DNA from: Akkermansia muciniphila
GTDB taxonomy: Bacteria > Verrucomicrobiota > Verrucomicrobiia > Limisphaerales > BJHT01
NCBI GenBank assembly: GCA_945861535.1
Contig: CAMAUZ010000044.1
Span: 1 to 63,167, forward strand
Direction of reading: 5' to 3'
Length of the DNA: 63,167 bases
Under the pieces are notes generated by a model, which worked only from the letters and a program-made list of their open reading frames with translations, did not search any database and had not been told where the DNA came from. Below, piece by piece: positions 35,261-44,341 of this stretch. A program made the position numbers and the translations under genes. Position 1 is the first letter of the stretch, and each line of letters opens with the position of its first letter.

Positions 35261-36526
35261 TCACTCTTTCCCCCGCCCCAGCTCATGCCGGCTCCATAGC
35301 ACCCACAGGCAGAGCAGCCCCACCACCGGTGCCAGCCCGGCCGCGGCCATGCCGAGATCGAATGATCCAGTGCGGTCGATGAGCTTTCCGAAATATTTGT
35401 GAACCGGCGAACTGCTCGCCCACACCCACGTGCCGAGCAGGCCCATGAATTTTCCCACGTGCTTCGCGGACAGCTCCTGCACGAACGAGTAGTAGCACGG
35501 GAACAACCCGAGTGATCCCGCCGCGACGACCAGCAACACCGCGAGCAGCGCCGGGCCTTTCGGCAGGAAAAACAGCAGCACGCTGGCGGTCGTCAGCACC
35601 GAGCAACCCGCGTACACCCAGACACGCGCGCGGTGCGCGGTGAAGCCCCAGCGCCGGTTCAGCCACACCGTCGCCGCGCCCGCGGCGATGCAGCCGATGT
35701 CGGTGGCGATGTAGAAAAACGCGTTGAAATTCAGCGCCTCCGCCTCCGAGTAGCCGCGCCCTTCCTGCATGAACTTCGGCAGCCACACGCGGAACAAATG
35801 CCAGCAGGTGTGGATGCAAAACACGACGAGCGCGAGCGCCAGGCAGCGGCGGCTGAAGACGATGCGCCAGAACGATTCCTCCGCGGGCGGGGCGGTTGCG
35901 CCGGGGGCGAGGGGTTCCTCCGGCTTTGACTTCAAGTCATCGCTGCGAATGGTGGCGAACCATAGTACGATCCAGATCAGCCCGACCAAGCCGATGGCCT
36001 GAAACGCAAACCGCCAGCTTCCCGGCTGGTCGGTCATCAGTGCGCGCATGATGAGCGGCGTGATGATCGCGCCGACAGACGCGCCGCTTTGCAGCACGCT
36101 GTTGCCCATCGTGCGGTCCTTGGGCAACAGCAGCGCGTAGGTGGTCTTGATCGCGCACGGCCAGTGCCCGGCCTCGAACAGGCCGAGGAAGGCGCGGCAC
36201 ACGAGCAGGTTTTCGTAGCTCTGCACGAGGCCCGAGAGAAAACCCATCGCCGACCAGAGCAGCAGCACGGTCGGATAAAGCCACCGCACGCTGAAACGAT
36301 CCGCGACGTAGCCGAAGAGCAGCGAGCCGAGCGCGAACGCCCAACCGAAGGCCAGCTCGATGTTGCCGTATTGCTCCTGGCTGAGATGGAACTCCTGCGT
36401 GATGCGCCGCGACGCGTTGGCCAGCGTCTGGCGATCCATGTAGTTGATCGTCGTGGCGAGCAGGAGCAGGCCGCAGACCCACCAGGTCCACGAGCGACCG
36501 CGTGCGGGAGGAGCGGCGGCGCTCAT
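35261..36526 (-). CDS. MFS transporter, hexuronate/ACS type
   Basis: A 421-residue transporter of the major facilitator superfamily with 12 expected membrane helices and a cytoplasmic loop near residues 200-225. INYMDRQTLANASRRI is the hallmark first loop of the anion:cation symporter family that includes ExuT hexuronate carriers. FGYVADRFSVRWLYP is the MFS signature between helices 2 and 3. The start at 36526 is preferred to the upstream in-frame codon 36550. A CCACGGAT repeat begins 16 nt before it. The creatininase-family gene lies upstream on the same strand. With the GH28 protein of this window, uptake of uronates is a fair but unproved guess. Confidence 0.9.
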   Translation of the reverse strand: MSAAAPPARGRSWTWWVCGLLLLATTINYMDRQTLANASRRITQEFHLSQEQYGNIELAFGWAFALGSLLFGYVADRFSVRWLYPTVLLLWSAMGFLSGLVQSYENLLVCRAFLGLFEAGHWPCAIKTTYALLLPKDRTMGNSVLQSGASVGAIITPLIMRALMTDQPGSWRFAFQAIGLVGLIWIVLWFATIRSDDLKSKPEEPLAPGATAPPAEESFWRIVFSRRCLALALVVFCIHTCWHLFRVWLPKFMQEGRGYSEAEALNFNAFFYIATDIGCIAAGAATVWLNRRWGFTAHRARVWVYAGCSVLTTASVLLFFLPKGPALLAVLLVVAAGSLGLFPCYYSFVQELSAKHVGKFMGLLGTWVWASSSPVHKYFGKLIDRTGSFDLGMAAAGLAPVVGLLCLWVLWSRHELGRGKE

Positions 36527-36542
36527 GCGGAGGGGAATGATT

Positions 36543-36670
36543 TTAACCACGGAGGGATACGGAGGGACACGGAGGGGAAACGGGAAAGGGAAGGGTCAAC
36601 TGTGCGGGCGTTCATGGCTGGTCGGAAGCTTGTCTTTATCCGTGTTTATCCGGGTTAATCCGTGGTTGAA
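36543..36670. repeat. CCACGGAT-type inverted repeat before the MFS transporter gene
   Basis: TTAACCACGGAGGGATACGG starts the left side, and TTATCCGTGTTTATCCGGG ... CCGTGGTTGAA forms the right. The TTAA end is 16 nt from the start codon of the minus-strand gene, the same orientation as at the other loci. Confidence 0.85.
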
Positions 36671-36697
36671 AAAAATTCCCGCCGTCCGGCTTCAGGC

Positions 36698-37459
36698 TCA
36701 CCCATTCCAAGTCTTGCCATCCCACGCGAGCACGCGGTCGAGCATCGCCGCGACGTCGTCGGAGAAAATGCGGAAGAGCGATTCGCCTTTCTCCGCCGTG
36801 GCGAGCTGGGGATCACCGATGTGGCCGGGCGTGGTGCGTTCGCTGGTGATCCAGCCGCGGTGCGCCGGCTCGAAGGCGTTGCCGAACTCGACCGGTTTCA
36901 GCGCCTTCACGTCGCCCACGACGAGGTGCGGCGCCAGGCGCAGCATCATCGAGGTCTCCCATTCGCACGCGTGGCCCATGCGGTTCTGGTGGAGAGTGCG
37001 GTCCATCTCGTGGGGCTTCGCGCCGAGGCTCCAGTAGGTGGCGAAAAGAAGCATAAGATCATCGCGGTGACGGTGGCGCTGGCGGACCTCGAAGACGGTT
37101 TGTCTGCCGGGTGTGTCGTTGCCGCCGTGGCCGTTGAAAATCACCAGCCGCTTGAAACCGTGCATGATGAAGTTCTCGTACAAGCCCGCCAGAGTATCGA
37201 GATACGTGCGCGGCGGCGACGAGAGCGTGCCGGGGAAATCCAGGTGATGATCGGAGTTGCCCAGCCACAGCAGCGGCGCGAAGACGACGCGGCTTTTGTA
37301 TTCGTCGGCGACGCGGCGGATGACTTCGCCGAGCAGCAGGCTGTCGGTGAAGAGCGGCATGTGGTGGCCGTGTTGTTCGAGCGCGGCCACCGGGAAAACG
37401 ATGGGCGTGTCCTTGTTGAGCGATGCGACAAACGGAGAGGTGAGATCGGTGAGTTGCAT
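36698..37459 (-). CDS. Creatininase family protein
   Basis: A 253-residue metal-dependent amidohydrolase-like protein starting at ATG 37459. Conserved ligands are visible: ALEQHGHHMPLFTDS (Glu28, His30, Asp39), GNSDHHLDFPGT, FNGHGGND, and HACEWETSMM. The family includes creatinine amidohydrolase and enzymes such as the MftE peptidase and FAPy deformylase, so the reaction cannot be fixed. There is no signal peptide. It is upstream of the MFS gene on the same strand, with a repeat between, so it may process what the transporter imports; that is inference. Confidence 0.9.
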   Translation of the reverse strand: MQLTDLTSPFVASLNKDTPIVFPVAALEQHGHHMPLFTDSLLLGEVIRRVADEYKSRVVFAPLLWLGNSDHHLDFPGTLSSPPRTYLDTLAGLYENFIMHGFKRLVIFNGHGGNDTPGRQTVFEVRQRHRHRDDLMLLFATYWSLGAKPHEMDRTLHQNRMGHACEWETSMMLRLAPHLVVGDVKALKPVEFGNAFEPAHRGWITSERTTPGHIGDPQLATAEKGESLFRIFSDDVAAMLDRVLAWDGKTWNG

Positions 37460-37649
37460 GGTGTTGAGAGTCGCGGAGGCTAGGCAGCGAGTGGGGGCAA
37501 AGCAAGCGGGCGGAGAAACAAATCGTTGTGCAGGAGACGACGTGAGGAGAACCCGAGCGCCGAGACAGCGCAGCATGGGGCAAACTTAGGCGGTGGGCGG
37601 AGGGCGCGTTGGCGGCGAGCGGCGCCGTGCCGAGGGGAGCACGGGAACG

Positions 37650-37736
37650 GGGCAGGGGAATTTGGGGCAAGGGAATGGAGGCAAAGGAATGGGGACGTTT
37701 TTTTGTCTTCATTCCTTTGCCTCCATTCCTTTGCCA
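37650..37736. repeat. Inverted cluster of ATTCCTTTGCCTCC tandem repeats
   Basis: GGCAGGGGAAT, GGCAAGGGAATGGAG and GGCAAAGGAATGG face CATTCCTTTGCCTCCATTCC on the right, with a T-rich centre. Confidence 0.85.
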
Positions 37737-37786
37737 GATCCGTTTTGGGAAGCGGGGGCAGTTTCAGGTTGGCCACGACGCGTTCG

Positions 37787-37811
37787 CCGCGTGAAGGCGG
37801 GACTCCAAACC
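37787..37811. repeat. Single arm of the GGAG family seen at 2247
   Basis: On the minus strand it reads GGTTTGGAGTCCCGCC followed by TTCACGCGG, about 20 of 25 bases as in the perfect pair at 2247-2320. Confidence 0.55.
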
Positions 37812-37867
37812 GCTGCCGCAGATCGCGCATCGGGGGATTCGCGGGAGGCTGCCAGCCCGGTGCGAGT

Positions 37868-37946
37868 GGTAGGGCGCGTCTGTCCTCAGCGCGCCGGTTG
37901 CGCGTCCGCACGTCCTGCGGCGCGCTGAGGACAGACGCGCCCTACC
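37868..37946. repeat. GTAG inverted element, GGCGCGTCTGTCC family, copy 2
   Basis: Both ends carry GTAG on their own strand followed by GGCGCG-TCTGTCCTCAG-CGCGCC. It ends 10 bp before the stop codon of the CxxCH gene. Confidence 0.92.
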
Positions 37947-37955
37947 AGCGCTCCG

Positions 37956-40670
37956 CTACTCGAACGGTGACTTCGCCGGCGTGACCGCGCCGGTTTTCAT
38001 CACCGGCATTTCGCCGGCGCGGAAGACCTCCAGTTCGGCGACGGACCAGAACTTGCCGTCCACGCTGCCGGTCTGGGTCACGCGGATGAACTTCGCCTTG
38101 GTGGCCGGGAACTCGATGGTCGTGACCGCGCCGACGCCTTTGCCTTCGGCGATGGGCTTGCCCCACGCCTTGCCGTCGGGGGAGACCTCGACCTTGTAGC
38201 CGCGCGGATAATCGTTGCGCGACTTGCCCGCATCGAGGCGCACGGCGGCGACGCTCAGCTCGATGGGCAGTTCGAGCTGCAACCACTGGCCGTTGGTCTG
38301 CGACGCCTTGGTGTCCCAGCGCGTGTCAATCTTGCCATCCACTGCGCCCCGCACGGCGCTGGCGTTGTGGCTGGCGGTGAGGGTCCACGACGGCGTGATC
38401 TTGAGCGGCTGCGGCGCGGCGGCGCGCAGGGTCTCGACGGTCCACGGCTCGGTGCGCGTGGCGGTGGCCTTGCGCAGGCGCGCGACGTCCTGCTTGGTGA
38501 TCATGCCAGCGCGGTTGCCAAAACTGTTGCGCACATACGAGCCGACGGCGGCAATCCAGTCGTCGTCGTTGTTCGCCATCGGCACCATCTGCGCCTCGTA
38601 GGTCTTGCCGTTGATGGGGCCGGTGAGGCCGTGGAGCATGACGAGAATGATGCCGTCTTTGCTGCCCGTGATGGTCTTCGAGCCGGAGAGCGGCGGGGCC
38701 ATCGTGAGGCCCGCGACCGCGCCCTGCTGCGGCATTCCTTTGCCATCGAAGCCGTGGCACGAGAAGCAGAGTTCCTTGAAAATCACGTCGCCGCGCTGGA
38801 GCACCTTGATCTCGTCCCTGGTGAATTCCGAGCCGCCGACGGACTGCTGGGCGGTGAGCATTTGTTTGCCGATCTCCTGCACGCCGCGCGATTTGCTGCT
38901 CGCCACGAGCACCTGCGCGGTTTGCTGCCAGTTGGTGAAATTGAGCACCTTCGACGTGCCGATGACCTGGAGCACGACGTTCGGGTCAGGGTCCTGGCCG
39001 AGCGCGAGCACGTCGGGCGCGAACGATTTGTCCCCGGCCTTGTAGAGGCTCTCGCTCACGCGGATGGCGGTCTCGCGCACGCGCGGATGGGCGTCGGCGA
39101 ACTTCTCGCGCAGCAGGCCGGCGTCCACTGCGCCGAGGCCCTCGAGCGCCCACAGCGCGTGCATTCGGGCCAGGTAGTTTTTGCTCTCGCGTGCGAGCGC
39201 CGTGAGCGCGGGCACGACGGATTTGTCGCCGCGGACGACGAGGAGTTTTTGCGCGGTGTCGCGCCACCAGCCGTTCGGATGTTCGAGATGCTTGACCCAC
39301 TGGGCCGGCGTTTCCTCGAGCATCCGCGGTTGCGGGCCGGGCTGGAAATCTTGATGCACCAGCCGCCAGATGCGGCCGCGGCCGACGTTTTTGTCGAGGC
39401 TGTATTGCTGGATGGCCTTGCGCAGATAGGAGCCGGGACGCGTCCAGTTGCCCTCCTGGATGATGCCGCGGTACATGTCCACGATGTAGAGGCAGCCGTC
39501 GGGGCCGGTCATCATGTTGACCGGGCGGAAGTTGGCGTCGCGCGAGCGGATGAACTCCGAATTGGGATACGGGTTGCTGATGCAGGTGATGCCGTCTTTG
39601 ACCTCGACCTTGGCGCGGCGGATGAGGCGTCCGACCGGCTCGGGGATGAACGCATTGCCGCGCATGTCGGCGGGAAGCCGGTCGCCGCGGAAGACTTCCT
39701 GGCCGCAGGTGGCGGTGAAGTGGTTGAGCGTTTTATCCTCGGGCCGGAAGCGATTTTTTCCTCCCTGCACATCGGCGAGACCGACGAGCGGATAGACCAC
39801 GCGGAAGTCAGCGGCCTGTTGCTCGGGCACGTCGATCGCGCCGTAGAGGACGTGCGTTTGAAAATGCCAGAGGCCCTTTTCGCCGCCGCCGCTGGACCAC
39901 CAAGGTTTGCCGTGATCGTCCTGCGTCAGGCCCCATTGACCGCCGTTGGCCGGGGTGGGTTCCTTGAGCGCGTTGGTGCCGGTCCAGCGAAGGCGATAGG
40001 CGTTGTAGGTGGTGTAGAGCCAGTTATCCATCGCCCACAGGAGGCCGCTGGGTTGGTGCTCCATGTTGCCGCCGCGCGGGCCGCCTTCGTAAAACGGCCG
40101 CTTTTCATCGGCAACGCCGTCGTCGTTCGTGTCGCGGTGGACGGTGATGTCGTTGGAATCGGTGAGGCCGACGAGCACGCGGTCGTCGAGCGGCTGGACC
40201 ATGCGGGGGAGGAGGAGGTTGTCGAGATAGACGGTGTGGCGGTCGAACGTGCCGTCGCGCTTCGTGGACTCGTGGCGCGAGATGCGGCTGGTCGGGGCGT
40301 GTTCGCCGGTGCCGTCGATGTCCTGCATGTAAGTGCGCATCTCGACGACATAGAGGCGGCCATTGCCATCGAACGCGATGGCTGAAGGCTCCTTGATGTC
40401 GGGTTCGCTGAGGACGAGTTCGAGGCGGTAGCCGGCGGGCAGCTCGATGGTCTTGAGTTCGTCCGCGGGTGACAGCGCGGGGATGGGCGGCTGCGGGGGA
40501 AAATCGTCCGCGACGGGGGTGGCTGGTTTGGCGGCGGGGGCCTTGGGCGCGGGCGGAGACGTGGGCTTGTCCGCGGCGTGAGCGAGGGTGAGGGCGAGCG
40601 CGCCGACGAGCGCGAACGCGCACGCGCACGCGGACCGGAGCATGAGCGAGGATGGGGAACGATGTTTCAT
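37956..40670 (-). CDS. Exported PVC-type heme-binding CxxCH protein (propeller, HEAT, cytochrome c, discoidin-like)
   Basis: A 904-residue protein from ATG 40670 with a signal peptide (ALALTLAHA). Codons 40676 (ATG) and 40700 (GTG) are other possible starts. After a Pro/Ala linker, residues about 75-450 are the membrane-bound-dehydrogenase-type propeller common in PVC bacteria (AFDGNGRLYVVEMRTYMQD, GPDGCLYIVDMYRGIIQEGNW). HEAT-like repeats follow (about 470-600). A single c-type heme site CFSCHG is near residue 645, with a probable Met ligand later. The C-terminus (about 755-890) is an F5/8-type C (discoidin-like) carbohydrate-binding domain. It is probably a periplasmic electron-transfer protein or sugar dehydrogenase; the substrate is unknown. 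Confidence 0.88.
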   Translation of the reverse strand: MKHRSPSSLMLRSACACAFALVGALALTLAHAADKPTSPPAPKAPAAKPATPVADDFPPQPPIPALSPADELKTIELPAGYRLELVLSEPDIKEPSAIAFDGNGRLYVVEMRTYMQDIDGTGEHAPTSRISRHESTKRDGTFDRHTVYLDNLLLPRMVQPLDDRVLVGLTDSNDITVHRDTNDDGVADEKRPFYEGGPRGGNMEHQPSGLLWAMDNWLYTTYNAYRLRWTGTNALKEPTPANGGQWGLTQDDHGKPWWSSGGGEKGLWHFQTHVLYGAIDVPEQQAADFRVVYPLVGLADVQGGKNRFRPEDKTLNHFTATCGQEVFRGDRLPADMRGNAFIPEPVGRLIRRAKVEVKDGITCISNPYPNSEFIRSRDANFRPVNMMTGPDGCLYIVDMYRGIIQEGNWTRPGSYLRKAIQQYSLDKNVGRGRIWRLVHQDFQPGPQPRMLEETPAQWVKHLEHPNGWWRDTAQKLLVVRGDKSVVPALTALARESKNYLARMHALWALEGLGAVDAGLLREKFADAHPRVRETAIRVSESLYKAGDKSFAPDVLALGQDPDPNVVLQVIGTSKVLNFTNWQQTAQVLVASSKSRGVQEIGKQMLTAQQSVGGSEFTRDEIKVLQRGDVIFKELCFSCHGFDGKGMPQQGAVAGLTMAPPLSGSKTITGSKDGIILVMLHGLTGPINGKTYEAQMVPMANNDDDWIAAVGSYVRNSFGNRAGMITKQDVARLRKATATRTEPWTVETLRAAAPQPLKITPSWTLTASHNASAVRGAVDGKIDTRWDTKASQTNGQWLQLELPIELSVAAVRLDAGKSRNDYPRGYKVEVSPDGKAWGKPIAEGKGVGAVTTIEFPATKAKFIRVTQTGSVDGKFWSVAELEVFRAGEMPVMKTGAVTPAKSPFE

Positions 40671-40795
40671 GGGCATTTTGGCGGCGAAATTGGATTTCAC
40701 GGGCGGCGGACGCTAACGGTGCCTCTGTGGTTCGACAAGGACTTCGAGCCGTCGCCACCGGCGCCCGCAGTGGGGCAACGAACCGCCAAAGATTT

Positions 40796-40857
40796 CCCGC
40801 AGATTCAAGGCGATCACAGATGGGGAATTTAATCTGTGGTCGCCTTGAATCTGCGGG
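40796..40857. repeat. Inverted repeat with 26-bp arms, one mismatch
   Basis: Arms 40796-40821 and 40832-40857 (CCCGCAGATTCAAGGCGATC and on) flank a 10-bp A/T-rich loop. The arms carry CGCAGAT/CACAGAT half-repeats, like the short-tandem class of repeats. One mismatch (A/G) lies in the middle. Confidence 0.88.
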
Positions 40858-40890
40858 AGGTTTCCGAAAAGCCCTCACGCTCAACCGCGG

Positions 40891-40959
40891 CGGAGCGCCG
40901 AGCATCGCTCGGCATGGGCGACTGCGGACGGTTCGGGCCGAGCAATGCTCGGCGCTCCG
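40891..40959. repeat. GGAG inverted element, CGCCGAGC family
   Basis: The left end is GGAG + CGCCGAGC-ATC-GCTCGGC; the right end on the other strand is GGAG + CGCCGAGC-ATT-GCTCGG. Confidence 0.88.
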
Positions 40960-41129
40960 GTTCCGGGGACAAAACGGCGACGGGTCGCCCTGTGCCAGCG
41001 ATCCCGACCTTTTCCGTCAATCGGATCGCAGGGGTGGACCGCCGACAAAACTCCGAAACCATCGTTGCCCATATGGCTAGCAGTCTTCAGCGTGGGAGCA
41101 TCGACCGCCGACCGCCGTCTAACCGCACC

Positions 41130-42488
41130 ATGCAACCGCAACGCCTCCGACTTGTCTCAACGCTCGCCGTTTTCTGCGCGGCCTTACTGTGCGTGTGCGC
41201 GCCGCCCCCGCTCACCGCCCGCGTGAACGTTGTCACGCTGCCCGGCCGCGATTCGGTGCAGTTGACCATCTATAACTCCGCCGACCTGACAATGGTGAAG
41301 GAGACGCGCGTGCTGACGTTCCGCAACGGCGTCAACAAGCTCGAGTTTTCCTGGGCGAACACCCTCATTGATCCCACCAGCGTCGAGTTCCGCGCGCTCA
41401 CTCATGCGGACGCCGTGGACGTGCTGGATGTGAGCTTTCCCCCGCGCGTGACCAACACACTCGAATGGCGGATCAAGAGTGACTTCGCCGGCGAGGTGCA
41501 GGTGGAAATCCGCTACTTCACCAGTGGGATAAGTTGGAGCGCCGACTATGTCGTCGCGGCGGACAAGACAGAGAAGCAGATGACCTTGGCGGGCCAGGTG
41601 CGGGTGAACAATAACAGCGGCGAAGACTACGAGGACGCGCAGGTGCGACTGGTGGTCGGTGTCATCCGGCTGGTGGAAAACATCGCGGAACTGGCGCAAC
41701 GGCAGGACCGGGCGTTGGGCGAGGAGAAGGAACTCAAAGCGGTGACGAAGCTGCCGGCGCTGAACTGGGCGATGCCATTGGGAAGTGCATTTCGGGAGAG
41801 GTCGAACATGGCCCGGGCGGTGGACCGATTGGAACGCGAGGTGGTCAAAGAAGCGCTCGGCGAATATTTCCTCTACACCGTCGGCGGTCGCGACACGATT
41901 CCCACCGGCTGGGGCAAGCGGCTGCCGTCCTTCAAGACCGCCGCCGTACCGATCACAAGCTACTATAAGTTCGAGCGCGAACGCTGGGGCGATGCGGTGA
42001 TGCGCTACTACCGATTCACCAACTCCGTCCCCAGCAAGCTCGGCAGGGAACCGTTGCCCGACGGCGTCGTGCAGGCCTTCCGCACCGTGACCGACGACCA
42101 GCTCTACGCGTTCATCGGCCGCACGAGCGTGAAATACATCCCCATGGGTGAGTCAGTGGAACTGGAACTCGGCGCCGACCCGGAAGTGTTGGTGAAGCCA
42201 ACGCTGATGAATTGGGAAAAGACTAATCTTGGCTTTGCCGCGAACGGCAATGTAACCGGCTGGACGGTGCGCGAGACCTGGGAGATCGAGGTGCAGAACA
42301 GCCGAGACATTGACGTGGTGCTGGACATCCGGCGCACCTTCGCCGGCGACTGGTCGGTAAAGACCGAGACTCAATTCGAGAAGGTGGATGCGACCAAGGT
42401 TAAGTTTGTGCTGCCGTTGAAATCCCGCGAGAAACAGAAGTTCAGCTACGAACTGACTACTAAGATGGGGACAAACGCGACGAAGTAG
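41130..42488 (+). CDS. Exported DUF4139-like protein
   Basis: A 452-residue protein. ATG 41130 gives a signal peptide (residues 1-30, ending PPPLTA); an ATG at 41073 in the same frame would add a non-matching extension. Mid and C-terminal parts (WRIKSDFAGEVQVEIRYFTSGISWSADYVV, VRVNNNSGEDYEDAQVRLVVG, RETWEIEVQNSRDIDVVLDIRR) match the DUF4139 domain of MuiA-like proteins, which have beta-rich folds and unknown biochemistry. The usual N-terminal DUF4140 domain is short or absent. A role in the envelope is inferred from export. A GTAG element follows 20 bp after the stop codon. Confidence 0.75.
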   Translation: MQPQRLRLVSTLAVFCAALLCVCAPPPLTARVNVVTLPGRDSVQLTIYNSADLTMVKETRVLTFRNGVNKLEFSWANTLIDPTSVEFRALTHADAVDVLDVSFPPRVTNTLEWRIKSDFAGEVQVEIRYFTSGISWSADYVVAADKTEKQMTLAGQVRVNNNSGEDYEDAQVRLVVGVIRLVENIAELAQRQDRALGEEKELKAVTKLPALNWAMPLGSAFRERSNMARAVDRLEREVVKEALGEYFLYTVGGRDTIPTGWGKRLPSFKTAAVPITSYYKFERERWGDAVMRYYRFTNSVPSKLGREPLPDGVVQAFRTVTDDQLYAFIGRTSVKYIPMGESVELELGADPEVLVKPTLMNWEKTNLGFAANGNVTGWTVRETWEIEVQNSRDIDVVLDIRRTFAGDWSVKTETQFEKVDATKVKFVLPLKSREKQKFSYELTTKMGTNATK

Positions 42489-42508
42489 AGTGACAAGGAC
42501 CGCCGGTG

Positions 42509-42588
42509 GGTAGGGCACGTCTGTCCTCAGCGCGCCGTTTGCGAGTACGCACGATGCAGCGGCGCGCTGAGGACAGACGCGCCCTACC
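42509..42588. repeat. GTAG inverted element, GGCGCGTCTGTCC family, copy 3
   Basis: The left arm is GTAGGGCACG-TCTGTCCTCAG-CGCGCC, with one change (CAC for CGC); the right arm keeps the standard sequence and ends CCCTAC. The rest of the gap to 42783 shows only a weak promoter-like AT-richer stretch. Confidence 0.9.
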
Positions 42589-42783
42589 ACCTACCTTCCT
42601 TCACCTGCTTGCAATCACACTCATTCGGGTTGGCGGCAAAGAAACACGATTGACACCCGCTCCCACAGGCAGAAATTCGCCGCCGATGAACCCGACGCGA
42701 ATACTATTCTACCCATGCCGCATCGCGTTGGATAACCCTTCTCGCTCACGACTCATCCCGTGCGCCCATAACTTCCTCCCCTC

Positions 42784-44100
42784 ATGCAAATCCTGAACAC
42801 TCGCCGTCACTTCCTCAGAACCTCCGCCGCGGTCGCCGCTGCGACCACGCTGCCGCAATGGTTTCTCGACGAATCCATCCACGCGGCAACCAAGCCGCTC
42901 GGCCCGAATGACCGGCCCGGGGTGGCGCTCATCGGATGCGGCGGGCGCGGGCGCGGTGTCGCCCGCGAGGCCGCGGCGCTGGGTCAGATGCTCGCCGTGT
43001 GCGACGTGGACGAGGCGAATCTCGCGCAGGCCACCAAGACCTGGCCGGACGCGAAGCCTTACGCCGACTTTCGCAAGCTGCTTGAGCGCGATGACGTTCA
43101 CCTCATCGTCAACGGCACGCCCGACCATTGGCACACACTGGTCAATCTCGCCGCGCTCAAGGCGGGCAAGGACATCTACAGCGAGAAGCCGCTGACGCTC
43201 ACGATTGACGAAGGCAAGCGCTTGGTAAAAGCCGTGGGCGAATCCAAACGCATCCTCCAGACCGGCAGCCAGCAGCGCAGTGACAAGAATTTCCGCCTCG
43301 CCTGTGAGTTGGTCCGCAACGGTCGTCTCGGCAAACTCAAGCACATCAATGTTTGGCTGCCGCATGGCCGCCGCGAGGGACCGTTTGACAAAGCGCCCGT
43401 GCCCACCGGTTTGAACTGGGATATGTGGCAGGGACAGACCCCGGCGGCCGATTATGTGAAGGAGAAGACGCATGTGACCTTCCGCTATTTCTACGAATAC
43501 TCCGGCGGCACGATGACCGACTGGGGCGCGCATCATAATGACATCGCGCTGTGGGGTGCGGGTTTCGAGCGTGGCGGACCCACGCGCGTCGAGGGGAAGT
43601 CGCTGGTGGCCATGATTCCCGGAGGCTTCTCGGCGGCCAGTGAGTACGAACTCACCCACACTTACCCGAATGGAGTGACGCAACTTATACGCAGCACCCG
43701 CGGCAATGACTGGAAGGGTTCCGTCTTGGACAAGACCCTCCAGCAACATGGCGTCCGTTTCGAGGGGGCCGATGGCTGGATATTTGTCACTCGTGGCCGG
43801 ATCGAGGCCAGTCATCCCGACCTGCTCACCACGCCGCTTCCGGCTAATGCCACGCGCCTCTACGCGAGCGAGAATCACATGCAGAACTTCTTTGGCTGCG
43901 TGCGTTCGCGGCAACAGCCGATTTGCGATGTGGAAATCGGGCATCGTTCGGCGACCGCCTGTCATCTCGGAGTTATCGCCGTGCGGCTGGGCCGTCCGCT
44001 GAACTGGAATCCGGTGGCGGAGGAATTCACCGATGACAAGGAGGCCAACGGCTGGCTCGCCCGTGAGATGCGTCAGCCGTGGAGTTACTCGATGGTCTGA
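42784..44100 (+). CDS. Tat-exported Gfo/Idh/MocA family oxidoreductase
   Basis: A 438-residue NAD(P)-dependent oxidoreductase. NTRRHFLRTSAAVAAATTLP is a twin-arginine signal. The Rossmann start GVALIGCGGRGRGVAREAAALGQ, the segment VHLIVNGTPDHWHTL and SEKPLTLTIDEGK (with the conserved Lys of EKP) define the family; GTMTDWGAHHNDIALWG is the C-terminal substrate block of the PVC subgroup. These enzymes oxidise or epimerise sugars and cyclitols with bound cofactor. Export by Tat suggests a periplasmic sugar-modifying step. No partner gene is adjacent; a direct tandem inverted repeat follows the stop codon. Confidence 0.92.
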   Translation: MQILNTRRHFLRTSAAVAAATTLPQWFLDESIHAATKPLGPNDRPGVALIGCGGRGRGVAREAAALGQMLAVCDVDEANLAQATKTWPDAKPYADFRKLLERDDVHLIVNGTPDHWHTLVNLAALKAGKDIYSEKPLTLTIDEGKRLVKAVGESKRILQTGSQQRSDKNFRLACELVRNGRLGKLKHINVWLPHGRREGPFDKAPVPTGLNWDMWQGQTPAADYVKEKTHVTFRYFYEYSGGTMTDWGAHHNDIALWGAGFERGGPTRVEGKSLVAMIPGGFSAASEYELTHTYPNGVTQLIRSTRGNDWKGSVLDKTLQQHGVRFEGADGWIFVTRGRIEASHPDLLTTPLPANATRLYASENHMQNFFGCVRSRQQPICDVEIGHRSATACHLGVIAVRLGRPLNWNPVAEEFTDDKEANGWLAREMRQPWSYSMV

Positions 44101-44152
44101 GGCACGAAGTGAGTGAACCTGAATCGGATGCCTGGTGTAAAAGGAACCGGTT

Positions 44153-44268
44153 GAAACCACTAACCGGCACTAACTGGCACTAATAAGACATCTAGTTCGG
44201 CGCTGCTGCGCCGGTCGGGAGCATGTCTGGCTTCCCATTAGTGCCGGTTAGTGCCGGTTAGTGGTTTC
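44153..44268. repeat. Inverted repeat of ACTAACCGGC tandem units
   Basis: Arms 44153-44184 and 44237-44268 (32 bp, one mismatch) are built from ~11-bp copies of CACTAACCGG. A small GCGC-rich hairpin (GGCGCTGCTGCGCC) lies in the spacer. Confidence 0.9.
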
Positions 44269-44341
44269 TTGTCACTTCCGCGCGCCCTCGGATTCGGCCG
44301 GTGCCGCCGGCCCTCCGCGGTGAGACCGCCGAAGCCATCGT

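Larger units (their letters stand above)
37460..37955. other. Gene-free 0.5 kb packed with four repeat types
   Basis: It holds a single GACGTGAGGAG arm (37529-37550), an ATTCC cluster (37650-37736), a single GGAG arm (37787-37811) and a full GTAG element (37868-37946). Promoter signals for the creatininase gene must be in the first part. Confidence 0.7.
40671..41129. other. Divergent intergenic region with two inverted repeats
   Basis: The 460 bp must hold promoters for the CxxCH gene and the DUF4139-like gene. Repeats 40796-40857 and 40891-40959 lie in the middle. An open frame runs from 40836 through the repeats into the plus gene but lacks family match before 41130. Confidence 0.65.

Noticed and set aside
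40836-41129. Longer N-terminus for the DUF4139-like protein
   Set aside because: The upstream frame runs through the GGAG repeat, has no family match, and would bury the signal peptide.
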